A stretch of DNA of 64,000 bases from Ilyonectria destructans (taxonomy: Eukaryota; Ascomycota; Sordariomycetes; Hypocreales; Nectriaceae): the NCBI GenBank assembly GCA_020740775.1, contig JAHEWK010000004.1:2542001-2606000 (forward strand). The letters run 5' to 3'. Position numbers and translations under genes: made by a program. Below the pieces are notes generated by a model. That model saw nothing but the letters and a program-made list of their open reading frames with translations. It was not told the origin of the DNA and ran no database searches. Below are positions 44,820 through 56,783 of this stretch, in pieces (the stretch's first letter is position 1; every line of letters begins with the position of its first letter).

Positions 44820-45327
44820 TCATTGCGCTGAGAGCTGGGGAGTATATGACATGCGAGATTCGGGTCGCTGGATGAGCTTGGCCCAAGGATGGGTGCTTGG
44901 CTGCTGACGTTCGCGGCATGCGGCTGGACGGCTAGTCAGTATGATGTGTCGCTAACGTCTGGCGGCGGATTAAGCCCAGAAAAGAATTGGGACATACCAC
45001 AAATGTCATCGCCCCTGAGAGAAGGTGTTAGCAACGAGTCATTCATACACATTGCAGTGTGCTTCCATTGTGGATGAGGATGGGGATATGGTTCTGACTC
45101 ACCAGTACTGCTTGCTCACGATGGTGGGGGGACACCTTCGCTCAGTCTCAATGTACTTGGGGCACCAAGACTCTACCAAGTGGTAGTGGTGCTGGCAGCT
45201 GAGCTCCTTCTATAATATCGCCATGTTGTTAGTCACGATACTTGAAATCCATAGGCTGCCGCTGGGTCCGGAGTCGGTGCCGTGGTTCCAATGAGGTGGT
45301 CCAACTTACATAGATGTAGTTGCACAT
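44820..45327 (-). CDS. Small Cys/His-rich protein of four exons, 81 aa
   Basis: Four exons, 45327-45310, 45209-45103, 45014-44998 and 44923-44820, join in frame to 81 aa. The product has cysteines at 2, 11, 22, 32, 47 and 50 and histidines at 13, 14 and 16. Its order resembles small zinc-binding-like proteins common in ascomycetes: MCNYIY start, SCQHHYH, SWCPKY, RRCPP, then C47-x2-C50 and a PSTHPW-x3-I end. All introns have GT-AG ends, with GTAAGT, GTGAGT or GTATGT donors, and GCTAAC or ACTGAC branch sites precede the second and third acceptors. This is strong evidence for a real gene although the exons are 17-107 bp. The last exon is least certain: reading through the last intron would end the protein at DVSDTSY instead. 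Function unknown; a structural zinc or disulfide role is inference. Confidence 0.68.
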
Positions 45328-45435
45328 GGTGGACGAGGGGGAGGATTAAGTCGAGTAGAGAGACGAGTGGTGGAAGAGATGGAGGATGGTGTATGGAAAA
45401 CGTGAGGCGGTCGAGACCAAGAAGGTGGGTGTTTG

Positions 45436-45445
45436 GTGATATATA
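45436..45445 (-). promoter_or_regulatory. TATA box upstream of the 81-aa gene
   Basis: A TATATA run (GATATATAG on plus, CTATATATC on minus) lies about 110 bp upstream of the ATG at 45327, a usual distance for a fungal core promoter. Confidence 0.45.
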
Positions 45446-46048
45446 GTCCCGCGGAACCGAGAGGAGGATGGTCAGGGAGGAGTGAGCATCAAGGCAAAAT
45501 ATCTGTCAGAACCACAGCAACGGCAACGCGGCGTCAGCGTCGGCAGGGCCGGGGAGGTCGAAGCGTATTTAAAAGAGCAAAAGGTGAATCCAGAGTAATG
45601 GTAATAGTCATTGAATCCCAAGAGACGGGGTGAGAGGGGCCGCCGCGTGCTCTGCCCGGGCCCCAGGTGTTTATAATAAGGTCAAAGGCGTCGAAGAGCG
45701 GCGAGCGCCCCTCCCAGACCCCTGTCGACAGTCCACTCTGGCAGACTTTCCCAGGGCCCGACCAGGGCCTAAAGCCAGAGAGATACAGGCAGTCAGAACG
45801 GTACCACTGTACGTGTGCGAGACGCCCCAGCGGCGGGCTTGACGGGGACTGGACAAGGGGGGGCGTGTCGAAACTTTTGCGACAGCGAGCGAGGCGGAGA
45901 CAGGGGTCTGGGGTTGAGACCTGGGGGTGTGACTCAGTACAACAATACGTGAAATACATGCAGCTGGCCGAGCAGTATGCAACTTGCCCGAATTCACGGT
46001 GGTGACACTGGGTGGCCGTGTTGCAATTTGGCGAGGAGCCTAACTAAG

Positions 46049-46066
46049 CCCCCCCCCCCCCCCCCC
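46049..46066 (+). repeat. Poly-C tract, 18 bp
   Basis: Uninterrupted run of 18 C between TAACTAAG and AAGGGAC. Homopolymer length may be imprecise in the assembly. Confidence 0.9.
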
Positions 46067-46274
46067 AAGGGACTACGCTTGGAGGGAACACACAGGCCAG
46101 CCTACGCTCCTCGCAACCTTCGGCGTCGGCGAAGAGAGGATCGGAACAGGACTGATCCATTGGGTCGAGACGGGTCTGACAGATGAAGACGAAAAAAACT
46201 TCATTCGACGGAGGCTTGGTTACGGGTTTACGTCCCTGACTGACCCGCTGGCCCGCCCGGTCCCTCGGCCTTTT

Positions 46275-46349
46275 TACATGATGATGTCGCGGATGAGGGA
46301 TGAGGGATGAGGGTGCAACCGGCACTTCGGCGGGTGACGGATGACGGAT
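46275..46349 (+). repeat. GATGAGG and GACGGAT short tandem repeats
   Basis: Three copies of GGATGAG at about 46287-46309, then two copies of TGACGGA at about 46335-46348. Simple sequence in non-coding DNA. Confidence 0.55.
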
Positions 46350-48965
46350 GATTTATCCAGACTCCGAGGAAGATGCGCGAGCGTCCGATGGCTTTCTCAG
46401 GCTTCCGTCACCCGCTGTCAAGAGGGGAAACGGGAAGTCAAGAGGGGGAACGGGAACGGCAGTGGTAACGGGCTCGACAAAGGATGGTAGTGTCATGGTT
46501 CCCGCTACGGCCCGTCACAGAACCCACGACGGCCTCTAACTCTGACAGACCGAAGTGTGACACACTGGCAGCGCTCACATATCGGCGTCTATCTGCCAAG
46601 TAACAGTGCAGTGACAGTACCGTGACAGCGACCTCAGTTTAGACCCCGTGTATCAGGTACTGTGCGAAGGCAACGAGTCCGAGTCCTCGCCTGCCTCGTC
46701 ACAGTCACAGTCACCGGCGGCGAACTTGGGCTTGACCTTGCAAAGTCGGCCGTGGTGGCATTGCCTAACCAGGACCGTCGGAGTAGCCATGACGCCAATG
46801 CGGCTTCCATCCCACCTCTCTGCCTGACCGTCTCGCAAGCCCCGTCGCTTCTCCATCTAATGAGGTGAGAACCTTGAGGGCCGCTTCTCGAGACCCTCGC
46901 TCCTCCATCCATCACCCATCATGCATCCCCACCATCGGTCTTTAGAAACCCAAGCAAGTTAATCGACCATCAGCACGTCACCACAACACAACACCACCTC
47001 GAGGAAAGCCACCCTCACCTCCCAATGGCTCGCCCATCCGAGTCACCCTCCAGTGCTCGATGCCCATGGTGATTGGGGGCCGATAGCATCACCCGACTAG
47101 ACGGGCCGCCGGGCACGTGGGACCGCAGCTTGGTGCTTGTCTCGCAGACTCCCAGTTCACCGAGCCCCTCTTTGGATCGACATGCTGCCCTTCCCAGACG
47201 GTACAGGTACCGTACGCAGTACACCACCATCTCGACCACGCAACTTCTTCACCCACGGCAATGGGACGCCCCGGGCGCATGGCACGGATCATGGAAGAAA
47301 ACCCTGGAGATCCTGCGCTCTTTCGTCCACGCCCGTGCCTCGGTCGTCCTTGACCGAAAGCCCGACGCCTTCGCTTGACACCTCGAGTCTCAAATGGCTC
47401 GCTCGCTTGGGCATTCATTTCCCTGTCAAAATGAATGTCCGTCTCTCGTAGCAGTAGCACCGCCTGCAGGCAAATTCTGCTCTGGCCTCCGCTGACTGAC
47501 AACTCAACTTGACAACGGGGTTGCCGCAGCTGCTAAATAAAGACGGAAACTGGGTCACCGACCTGACATACTCCGTACACACAAGACGTGATGGGCTTCT
47601 GCTCCTGCATCAATCAATGCATGGCGATTTGACACTCCAGACTCCAGCAAGACAGAGGACTCTCGGATCCCTCATCGCCCGCGCCCCGCCCCGTCGTCTG
47701 GCTGCGGGCTAACTGGATGTGTGGAATAAAAGCGCATCGTCCCGTTGGAGCGACCGTTTTCTCGCGCCCAGGCTACTCTGTATACCGCTATACCCCGTCT
47801 TGTCCCGTCAACCTCAGCCTGTCATGTCCGTCTCCACGACGGCCGGGTTGGACCTGGGGCCGGCCACAGACGCGTCTGACCCACTGGAGAGTGCCAATGA
47901 TGGCGTTCCACTGTTCCAGACGCAGCGCGGACCTGGGATTCCTGGGATTCGTATCCATGGCTGTGGCCGCTGCACCAGTGACGCCATCTTTGTAGGTAAT
48001 ATGCCCGGCGCCCAGGCCCAGAGCGCCAAGTACCGTTAGCAGTGGCAATCGGCGGAGGGAAGCCTGGCGTCGGTGGGCTGCTCGTCTGTGCAACGAAGCC
48101 CGAGGCCAGAAGCCGGATTCTGGGCTCGTCAGTCGGTCAGATGCATCATGGCCTCGGCCTCGCAGAAATCACCCCATCCACGCGAGCTGGAAACGATCAG
48201 CAAAAAAGCTTCGCCGCCCTGCTCCACTGCACACGTGGGTAAAACTGCCGACGGCTCTCAGAGTGTGGTCACTTGCCAGGCTGCTGCTTAGCCCGGCGTT
48301 AGTGTGGCCGCTTCCTGTGCGTCCTGTGCATCCTGTATGCACTGCAGACAGCCGAGAGCTCAGCCAAGGCAGCCCCAGGTCGGCGCTGCGATGACTATCA
48401 ATCAGTGACTCGTTGCTGGGTGCTCCCCGCCTTGGAGGCTTGCGGGCTGGACGTCTCAGCTCGTCTGCTCGACGACTGGTTGATGGGATAAATCATTAAA
48501 TTGTACAGGCGACTCAACGAGACCAGGACCCGACGAGCCCATCTTGGCCCTCGTTCGACACGCACTGCATCCTGGATGCTCACTCGCAGGTCACGCACCC
48601 AAACGGGCTCAAATCACTGGACCGGCGAAAGAATGACTGACATTCTGCTGCACTGAGCCCGCATGCGTCCATTCGATTCAGCCGTCGCAGCCACGTCGCT
48701 TTCCCAATGCAGGAACCGGTGAAGATGCATCGACATGGCTGGACGGTTTTGACCCGGGTCCGCCTGCGGGCCTGCTGGGTCAGGATACGCATTCCACCAA
48801 TGGGCTCCAGCTTCTGCCCCGACATATCTTCCTCTCTTCAGCGTCGGTCCGGGCTGTTAGTGTTTACGCACCCATTCTGCATCATCACGTAACCAGCCTG
48901 GGACCTCCTCGTTGCTGCGATATTCATTCATTCACTCATCCCAACCCCCGACCACTTCCACAGCT

Positions 48966-49004
48966 CCACCAGAGCCACCAGAGCCACCAGAGCCACCAGA
49001 GCCA
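48966..49004 (+). repeat. 9-bp tandem repeat (CCACCAGAG)
   Basis: Four perfect copies of CCACCAGAG and a partial fifth in the gene desert. No open frame with other protein features runs through it. Confidence 0.85.
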
Positions 49005-49709
49005 GGAAGAAGAATCTGACATCCATCACACTCGCCCAGGGGAAAGAAGGGAGGCTAGAAAAGAGCTAGAGGCTCGACCCGCCGCCGAGGGCGTGTTCTG
49101 GAATAATTTCCCCCTCCACCCCATCCCCACACTCACTCGCGCCGTCATCGCACCCCTACCACACCGCTACCCAATCAGCCCTGCAAATCCCGAAGTCCAG
49201 CGGCCCAGGGCAAATTGACGCGAGGGGACCAGCCCTCTTGGTGTGCTGCTACGCAGTACGCGGGTTGTGGGAGGTGGTACTACGCAGTAGAGCCGGCCAG
49301 CTTCGCGCCACTGATTGGAGACGGGGCGCTTTGGAACGAGATTAGAAGCCCAGCTGCCCTTTTCCGCCTTTTCTTCAATCTACATAGTACGCAAAGGCGT
49401 AACAGCGGCAAACACCCCCGAGCAAGCCATCTGGGCCCGGCGGAGTCCTAGTGCAGAGGCCGGAGACGCCAAACACTGGCTTTGGGTGCTTTATTCGACC
49501 TCATCCTTCGGGCGCGGGCCGGCCGATGACATCAAAGCAGGCGACGGCGCTCCTTCATCAAACATCTCTAATTATGGTCTTGTCATCAGCGTCGCAACTC
49601 AAAGCCTTGTCATTACGTCTTTCTCCCACCGAGAGTCTAGCTCATGTCCACCTTGTCCGGCTTTGGCCACCTTGTGCCCACCTTGGAGTGTCACAATCAT
49701 CGACTTCAA

Positions 49710-49770
49710 GGGTCACCAAAAGCCAAGGGTCACCAAAAGCCAAGGGTCACCAAAAGCCAAGGGTCACCAA
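49710..49770 (+). repeat. 17-bp tandem repeat (GGGTCACCAAAAGCCAA)
   Basis: Three perfect 17-bp copies at 49710-49726, 49727-49743 and 49744-49760, then a partial fourth (GGGTCACCAA). Perfect identity suggests recent expansion. Confidence 0.9.
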
Positions 49771-52700
49771 GGTCACACCTACCCAGCCTAGGCCAGCACG
49801 ACCCGCCCTTGGCGCACTCGTAGCCAATCACCGGCGTCCCAGCTTCGTGTCCTGGCGTTCCCAGGACGAGGGCTCGGGCCTCGGGATGTTCTGCTTCTGG
49901 CATCATGGCCCTGGCCGATGCTTTTGATCCCTTCCACTACCCTTAGGACCCTTTGCAAACGTGTACTTGAGCCCTGGTCTGAACCTACTGAATCTATCAC
50001 TTATCAGACGGGGCTCCCAGACCGTTTCCCCTAGACCCAGGACCCAAAACGTCGCTTCTCGCAAAGTCTGCCGGCTCCACGCCGACGCTGTGCCAGGCTC
50101 CTCCTGCCCTTATCCGCACGCCTTGCAGTCGAGGCGCGAGAATGGCTTCAGGTAGAGGTCTGGGACCCCCAGCGTCGAATTGATTGTGCAGAGCGCCCTG
50201 TAGGGAGTGCAAGCCACGCTGTAGGCTGGTCGGCAAGGCTAGGGGGATTTGCACCCTTACTGTAAGAGGTTGGCAAAGAGCATGCATAATGTACCGACGC
50301 TGCACGCTTCTCGGTTGCCGCGGCGGTGCTTCGGCAAGTACCCATCCAGCAAATCCAGCTGCCGGCTCTGTCAGTTTCAACTTTGAGCTCAGTAACGGTA
50401 CGCATTACATTGCCTCTCTCAGTGGAGCCGGTCTCTTGCTGGAGTCCGAGGGTGATGTGGTTACCGACTTACAGTTGGCTGTGCACAAATCCACCGTCCC
50501 CACGGACCAGGGGGTTCGTGGGAACTCATTTGGAAACATTGCTTTTGACACCGCTCCGAACCCACGAGGAGCCCGTCCCGATCCCTCGTCCTCCCATGGG
50601 GGACATGGGAGATCAGGATGCTAGTGTCAACTTGAAGCCGCCACGAACCGGGGAGAGGACATGGAAACGGGCACGGGTCGGCCCTAGCAGGCAAGCCCAT
50701 CGACTAAGCTCCGAGACACGATCGGCTGGGAGGAGACAACAAGTGAGAGAACATGAATAGAAGGTTGGCCGAAAGTTACTACGTGGTAACGAGGACCGGG
50801 GGGTCTGGTTTCACGAGATGGGAACCGTCGCCATACTACCCTATAGCTCCGATGCCGATAGGGATAGCTGCAGCAATGCGGCCGAAGCGTCAGAGAATAG
50901 GCCTCCAGCACGTCTGTCTTTTATCTGATAATGCTTGGCGAGGGTTTGACAGCAGACGGACACTAAGCTAGTTGATGCAGACCGCTCTTTGACAGCCAAA
51001 CTAACCCACACAGCACCTGGAGTATGCGAGTCTGCAGCATGCAGCTGGAGGGACTGCAATTCACGCAGGGCCATATTGAGAGGGCGGAGGCCGCATGCCA
51101 CCCATCGGCATACCCCAGACTTCAGAGTTTTCTTGCTCGTTCTGCACCGTACATCCAGCACATCCAAGTACCGCTCCAAGCGCGGACGGGAAGCGCAGCG
51201 CAGGCGTTCGGATTCCGCTCGGCCAGCAGCTGAAGATCCGTCAGCGCGGTTTCGCGATTCCTCTCTCCGCACAGCGATTCACAACCAACCCACCCCGGCG
51301 ACTTGGCGAGAAATGAGCAGGCACGTACTGTGGGAACGGCCATTTGCCAGAGAATTGCCAGACACTGCCGTGGACGCTGGGGCGGCATATTCTCGCTTGC
51401 TGCCGGGTGTCTGCATTGCCGCTCTTGACGACGGACCCTCCTCAGATTGCACCAGATTGCACGGTACATGGCTAATCCAATGGCTGAACCGATGACGGGC
51501 GACTCCGACTTCAGCCCTGGCATCGTGCCGGTCGCAGCGCGCGCAACTGGTGTCACCAACTTCGAATCGGATCGACGACGGGCGTATCTCGCGCAAGACG
51601 CAGCGTCAATAGAGTTTCCCACGCTGCCGGAGCGATGGTCCCGGGGCACGCGGACCGTTTAAGTGTCCCAAAGAGGGCAGCAGCTCGAATACTCGAACCT
51701 GTCCGGGTTAGGCGTGCGGATGGTTGAGCGCCCATTGAAACCTTGATACCGAAGAAGCAATTTCTGGGGGCCTGTGGTTCGATGCTGCCTGCCTGTCTGC
51801 CCCAAGGGCGCCGGGGGTTGGATAGTCGCTAGTCGCGCCCAGAAGGCCGGAAGGGGAGGAGACGCTGGGCCTTGCTGGGCCTTGCTGGGCATCATCGCTC
51901 GCCCTCCTCGCCGGTGGTGGTGGTCTGGGGCAGTCTGAAGGATCCTGGGGCCGCTCTACGCTGCATGATCCCAACTTGGGGACCTGGGCTAAGCTTCGGC
52001 GAAACAACCTGGCCGTCTTGCACGTCTAGAGCGGTCGACGTCGCCCATCTCGCGTGCGCCGTGGGTACGGCCTTCTCCGTCGTATCCAGAGGGACCCGGG
52101 GCTCTGAGGATTGCCTCCAGGGCCCTTGGGAACGTCGGCAGGACAAGAAATCGACATGTCGCGAGCAATTACACAGGCGTGAGCCGCATCGACCAACGCA
52201 ACGGACAAGTGAGTACGCGTCAAAGTGCAACGTCGGGGTGCTGCTGTCGAATAGGGGCGTGTGTTTCGACCCTGGGGCGTCAGAAGTTTGGCTTCAGATG
52301 TGAGAAGCCCATGATTCCGAGGGATCAACATATGGACTATGCTAAGCGTCATCCCGAACATCATGACGGCCTCCTCGGAATCCCTCCTCTCGAGGCGTGA
52401 CCCCCGCACGCGTCCGAGGCAAGTCTTTAAACGTTTCACCAGATACTTAGAGGGTGCGCGGCGTTTTCCCCTGCTCCTCCTCCGCTCCTCCGTTCAACTC
52501 GAGGCTCAGCTTCAAGGTTTGCGGACGGCCTGGCGCAACCATCTCGCAACCCGGCAACAGACTCTCTCTCCGCTAGGGGGATCGCGGAACCGTCCTGCTG
52601 GAATGGCGAGATGACATGATCGGGTAGGTACCACCCAGGGGAGAAATTCGTAAAGGTATCTCGTCTACTAATTGCTCCCACTACGATGGGGATCTCCTGC

Positions 52701-53242
52701 CAGGGAGGGCACCTGGCCCTGGCAGCCCAGTCAACCCGGTCAATCCAGCCAGCAGGGACGTGCTTTGCCGCTGTCTTCTGACTTTAACCAGTGGGCATCA
52801 TCGCAGAAAACATACGACCGTCGCTTGCGAACTCTGTCTTGTGTAACACAAGGTGGAGGAGGGAGGGGGGTAGAAAGTATGTATTGCCTGGAATTATTGA
52901 GTTTGATGATCTACAAGTCGTTGTACGACCGAGCTCGGAAATTGAGGCAGGGCTAGCCGCCCATCGGCTTTTGGGTCGGGCATCAACTTGGTACACCAAA
53001 GATGTTCCGTAGTAGTTTTTCCCGGCGGCACGGATTTCCTCCACCTGAGGACCACACTATGTGGATATGAACAGGGAGTCCGAATCCGAGTCCTGGGTCA
53101 ACCTAAAATTCATCTACCGTCCAGGTGGAAGCGGTGCAGCGCCCCAACGCCACCGGTACTTCGGAGTTTCCGTCGATGCCGACATAATCCCTGCTAGTTT
53201 TCTCCTTCTGCCTGTACACACTGAACGCCCTGGTATTTGCTT

Positions 53243-54508
53243 TCAGTTGCTGGTGGTTGTCGTTGCACTGGATGTGGTTGTCGTCGTCGTCGTCGTCTCG
53301 GTTGTAGTTGTTGGGTTGGATGTAGTTGTAGTCGTGGACTTAGTGGTGGTGCTCACACTCAACGTCGTCGAGTCCGTCCGTTTAGGCATGGGGGTGGGCT
53401 TGGCTGTATTTGAGCAGATATCCTCGGTGCATTTGAAGACTCCTGAGCCCCAGGTCTTTGCTACATCAACAGCCACGAGCTGGTCGATGTAATAACCCGG
53501 GTGGAGTTTGTCATACCACAGCTGCTACATGTTAGTTTCAACGGCTTCTCAAAGAGGCACGGAACCAGGGAGGTTAACAATAACGTACGCAGGATCTGCC
53601 ATTGCGGTGAAAGCATGATGCGTTCGGCGCCCCGAAATCGGTCGGGTTTTGAAATGCCGTCAGGAACGCGGGTAGAGTGTCAACCGTCCGGACAGTGGCA
53701 TCTGGGTGCGAGCTTGCGAAAGCTGCGGCGCTTCCTAGAAGTTGCGAGTTGAAGTTATTGGTTGCAAAGACGAGCCTGTTGTAGGATGCGGCGTTCAGTC
53801 CGGCATAGAGAGGCGACGGTCCGGAATAGAGAGGCGACAGGTAGAACGCTGATTTATTTGTTAGTGTACGTCCCGGGTCCAAGGATGGAAACAACAAGAC
53901 TCACGCGGTGCTGTTAGGAAGATGAAGTTTCGGACTCCCAAGGCGTACAACCTTTCGACTTGTTCAATGTACCGCTTCACCATACGTTTGTGTCTATTGG
54001 GCAGATTGAGAACTTGATATGTGGTCCTGAGGTCTTTGACGCTTAGCCAGATTACAGCAATGGAGTTCTGAGCTGTCCACGGAGCCCAGCTCGGCGCAGC
54101 GGAGAGAGTCTCGTTGAACAGCTGCACCTGACCCACCAAGTCCACCGTTTCGGGAGGGTAAACCTGGGGCGGCAACAGCATCTTGTCGATAGGTGCACGG
54201 CTGGTGGCAAAGTTGTACAAGAATACGGATGAGACATTGAACTTGGTCACCATAAGGCCGACCCAGTTCGTGCCACCGGCGGAGGTTCCCCCGGGTAGGG
54301 GTGGGTTGCCAATTGGATTCTGCTCCGATGGCACAGGGCCGTCAATTTTCCACATTGTCTTGGTGTACGAATCGCCGCTGTTCAATGTTAGCTGTGAGAT
54401 GGGAAATTGTCAGGTAACGGACAAAGTGAAGAGGTAGGTACGGTCTGTCGCCAACGCCGAGCTGGTGGCGAAAGCGGCCAGAGCCGTGGCGATGACTGAG
54501 AATCTCAT
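53243..54508 (-). CDS. Secreted SGNH esterase, carbohydrate esterase family 16 type
   Basis: Predicted secreted acetylesterase that removes acetyl groups from oligosaccharides. Four exons, 54508-54423, 54377-53905, 53848-53589 and 53524-53243, give 366 aa. A signal peptide of about 20 residues is followed by TYLFTFGDSYTKT, which holds nucleophile Ser32 of the GDS block. GGTNWVGL is the block III Asn, and YDKLHPG gives Asp278 and His281 of the triad. The first intron is only 45 bp and uses a GTCCGT donor, but this choice alone restores the family motif FTFGDSYT. The protein ends in a Thr/Ser-rich tail of about 40 residues (KSTTTTTSNPTTTTE and similar), as in linkers to a cellulose-binding module, but no such module follows. 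Heavy O-mannosylation of the tail is likely. Confidence 0.85.
53245..53345 (+). repeat. Trinucleotide-like repeat coding the Thr-rich tail
   Basis: Imperfect GTC/GTT/GTG repeats, which on minus code for runs of Thr in the esterase C-terminus. Such tracts change length easily. Confidence 0.7.
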
Positions 54509-55274
54509 GATAGCCTTGCAAGACGTCACTGCGAAATACTGGGGAATTTCTACGACTTCAGATCGAGAGTTCTGGGAATCTTCAATACATATACTACGCA
54601 TGAGCCCCTTTCTTGGCACTGGCGCCGTTTCCTGCAAGCCCTAAATCGAACAGGTTCTCGACTAGGTCGCCTTCCGAGGGAGATTATGATGCTTGCTGAA
54701 TTAGAACCAGTGGAGCATCTTCAACCTTCTGGCTCGGAGGATGATTGGATCTCCCATGGCTCTGTACCCCGTTTTCGCTCCTGGATGGGAGTTGCCGTTG
54801 ACGTAGTTGACTCAATTTGTTAGAGGTTGCGGAATGTTGTGGGTGGGCCACATAGCTTGGTCAGACGATTCCCTGGTTTGGTGCGACAGATGCCTCGATC
54901 CATTCCTAAGGGGCCTCCGGCATGCACCCGACTTCCCTAGTAACTGTCGTGTGTAGCAGCTGAGAAGGCGTGGAGACAGCGTCACGAAGGCGCTCATTTG
55001 CACTTCTTCTTCATGTAGAAAAAGCCTGGAGTATTGCTTTCCCTCTACACTTCACCTGAATTAAATGGCCAGAGTTGAAACCTAGTTGCAAGGAAGATAC
55101 TTAAACGAAAATGAAATGTAAATAAGATATTAGTCTTCAACTAGAATCTGGTTTTGTGGTGCTATCGTGATCTGAAAATGGCTACGTTAAGGCTAGCTAT
55201 TGGTACTGTGGCGCTCAAGAGGAGCGTTTTACGAACACTTGACCACCAATAACTGCTAGAGCTAGCCAAGATTC
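54509..55274. other. Intergenic region
   Basis: About 770 bp between the esterase start and the stop of the Zn2Cys6 gene, AT-rich at 55.05-55.20 kb. It holds the esterase promoter, with a TATA-like ATATAC at about 54586-54592. No gene seen. Confidence 0.4.
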
Positions 55275-56783
55275 TTAGACATCCAACAAGCCCTCGATTT
55301 CGCTTCGTAACTCCACCAGATGCTTTGCTAGTGCAAGCTCCTGGTCCCTGAACGCCTGGTATGAGATATCGACAACACTCGCAAACATGGACGCGCTACC
55401 TCCACCTCCACACCACCGTGCAGTCGAGCTCCGCAGGCGCGAGAGAAACTCCTCGGCGACTTGGATGGTCAAGGACATTTGCAGAAACGGAGACGACTCA
55501 ACTGCAAATGACCCAACCGTTACGTCGGGGAGATTCCAGAACCGAAACACCGCGCCCGAGCCCGTCCTGGACAACTCGGACTGGACCAGGGTGAAGACCT
55601 TCTGATACATGTCCAGGAGCCGCGTGTAAGTTGATAGGATGAACATGGAGTTGCCTGGATCCGAGTCGTCGATCGTTTCGGTCGCCTCGGATGGCGGCTT
55701 TTCGAGAATGTCGGCGACTTTCCGCGTCAACTGGAACATGTCGTCAATGGGAAACCCACTGCTCTTGAACCTCTCATCGGTTGGCAGTCCTAGAGATGGG
55801 CCATTGCGAGCCGTCTCCAGTGACGAAGGCAAGGCCGACGCGAGGTCCAGAATCTGGGCGTTGATGTCGGACAACTGCGCCATCCAGTGAATCGTGGGCG
55901 GTTCCCTGATCAACGGTGCAGCCTCCACACGGTCGGACAGTTGGATCTGCCTCGGGCGTTGTTTCGTCCGGGTGCGTGGGCGCTTGTCAGGGCTGTCGTG
56001 CGCAGGTGCACAACCTATTCTCCTTAAGGGTCCTTGAAGGGCCACAGCCTGGTGGGAAAGGGGTCCGTCTGATGGTGGCAGCAGAGGCCCTGGTGCGACC
56101 GGTGGGTAGGCGTCGGCGGACGATATCGGCTGCGGGTCCCAGGGAGAGTCGGCAAAGGCACTGGCGGGAGGAGGAATAGAAGAAAGAGGAGGAGGTTGAA
56201 GAGGTTGGTGATGGAGGCTGAGTTGGGGGACGCTGCTCGGGAGCCCGGGATGAGATAAATACTCAGGCTGGTTGGGAGCGAATAGCCCCAGCTGGTCAAA
56301 GGTGAAGTTGAAGTCGCCGATTCCCAGAGCAGGATCGGGTGTGACAACGAGGTGACTCTTAGACCCCAGGCCGCCTGAATGGGGTACTATTGGCAGTGCT
56401 TCGGCAACACGGTGAGTCGGTGGCCAAGACGCTCAAGACATGGGCTCTCTCGGGCTTGGGTTAAGGAGGCACTTACCCGTGTCGGGTGAGACAAGGCTAG
56501 GATCGCTGTCCGTCCGCCGTCGCTTCGGAGAGCGGCAACCGCTGGAGGCTGATTCAGAGACGGGAAGTTGTTGATGATGTTGAGTCTGTTGCTGCTGCTG
56601 TTGCTGCTGCTGCTGTTGTTGCTGCTGCTTCCTGTACCGGAGGGAGGGACTCGACTTGCACTCTGTCTTGAGCCGGAGACAACGCTCGCACGTCTCGTCG
56701 TTGTAGCGCTTGCAACTGAGCTTCTGTGCGTGACAGCGATCGCAGGCCTTGCGGATCACGGTCTCGGCCATGGTCATAGCCAT
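55275..56783 (-). CDS. Zn2Cys6 transcription factor (AflR-like architecture)
   Basis: Fungal binuclear zinc-cluster regulator, nuclear, 476 aa in two exons (56783-56477 and 56398-55275). The cluster is C14-x2-C17-x6-C24-x7-C32-x2-C35-x6-C42. A poly-Gln run of about 14 residues and a basic Ser-rich segment (GCRSPKRRRTDSD) follow, then a Pro-rich stretch and a C-terminal helical region (MFILSTYTRLLDMYQKVFTL through LQMSLTIQVAEEFLSRLR). That order is like the AflR group of secondary-metabolism regulators, but the target genes are unknown and no cluster adjoins it. The intron (77 bp, GTAAGT...AAG) joins SPDT to ALPIVPHS. Three ATGs lie within the first five codons; the first is used. Targets could be the esterase next door, but that is only proximity. 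Confidence 0.85.
56583..56627 (+). repeat. CTG/TTG trinucleotide repeat (poly-Gln)
   Basis: Mixed CTG and TTG triplets which on minus are CAG/CAA codons for the poly-Gln run of the Zn2Cys6 factor. CAA interruptions limit slippage. Confidence 0.85.

Larger units (their letters stand above)
45446..53242. other. Gene desert, right half
   Basis: About 7.8 kb with no gene I can support, GC-moderate, rich in short repeats (listed separately) and in frames that keep open on both strands without motifs. The bases near 53.1 kb are probably the 3' region of the CE16 esterase gene. Confidence 0.4.

Noticed and set aside
50184..50624. 146-codon frame on plus
   Set aside because: Middle part looks mildly protein-like, but there is no family pattern and no splice support.
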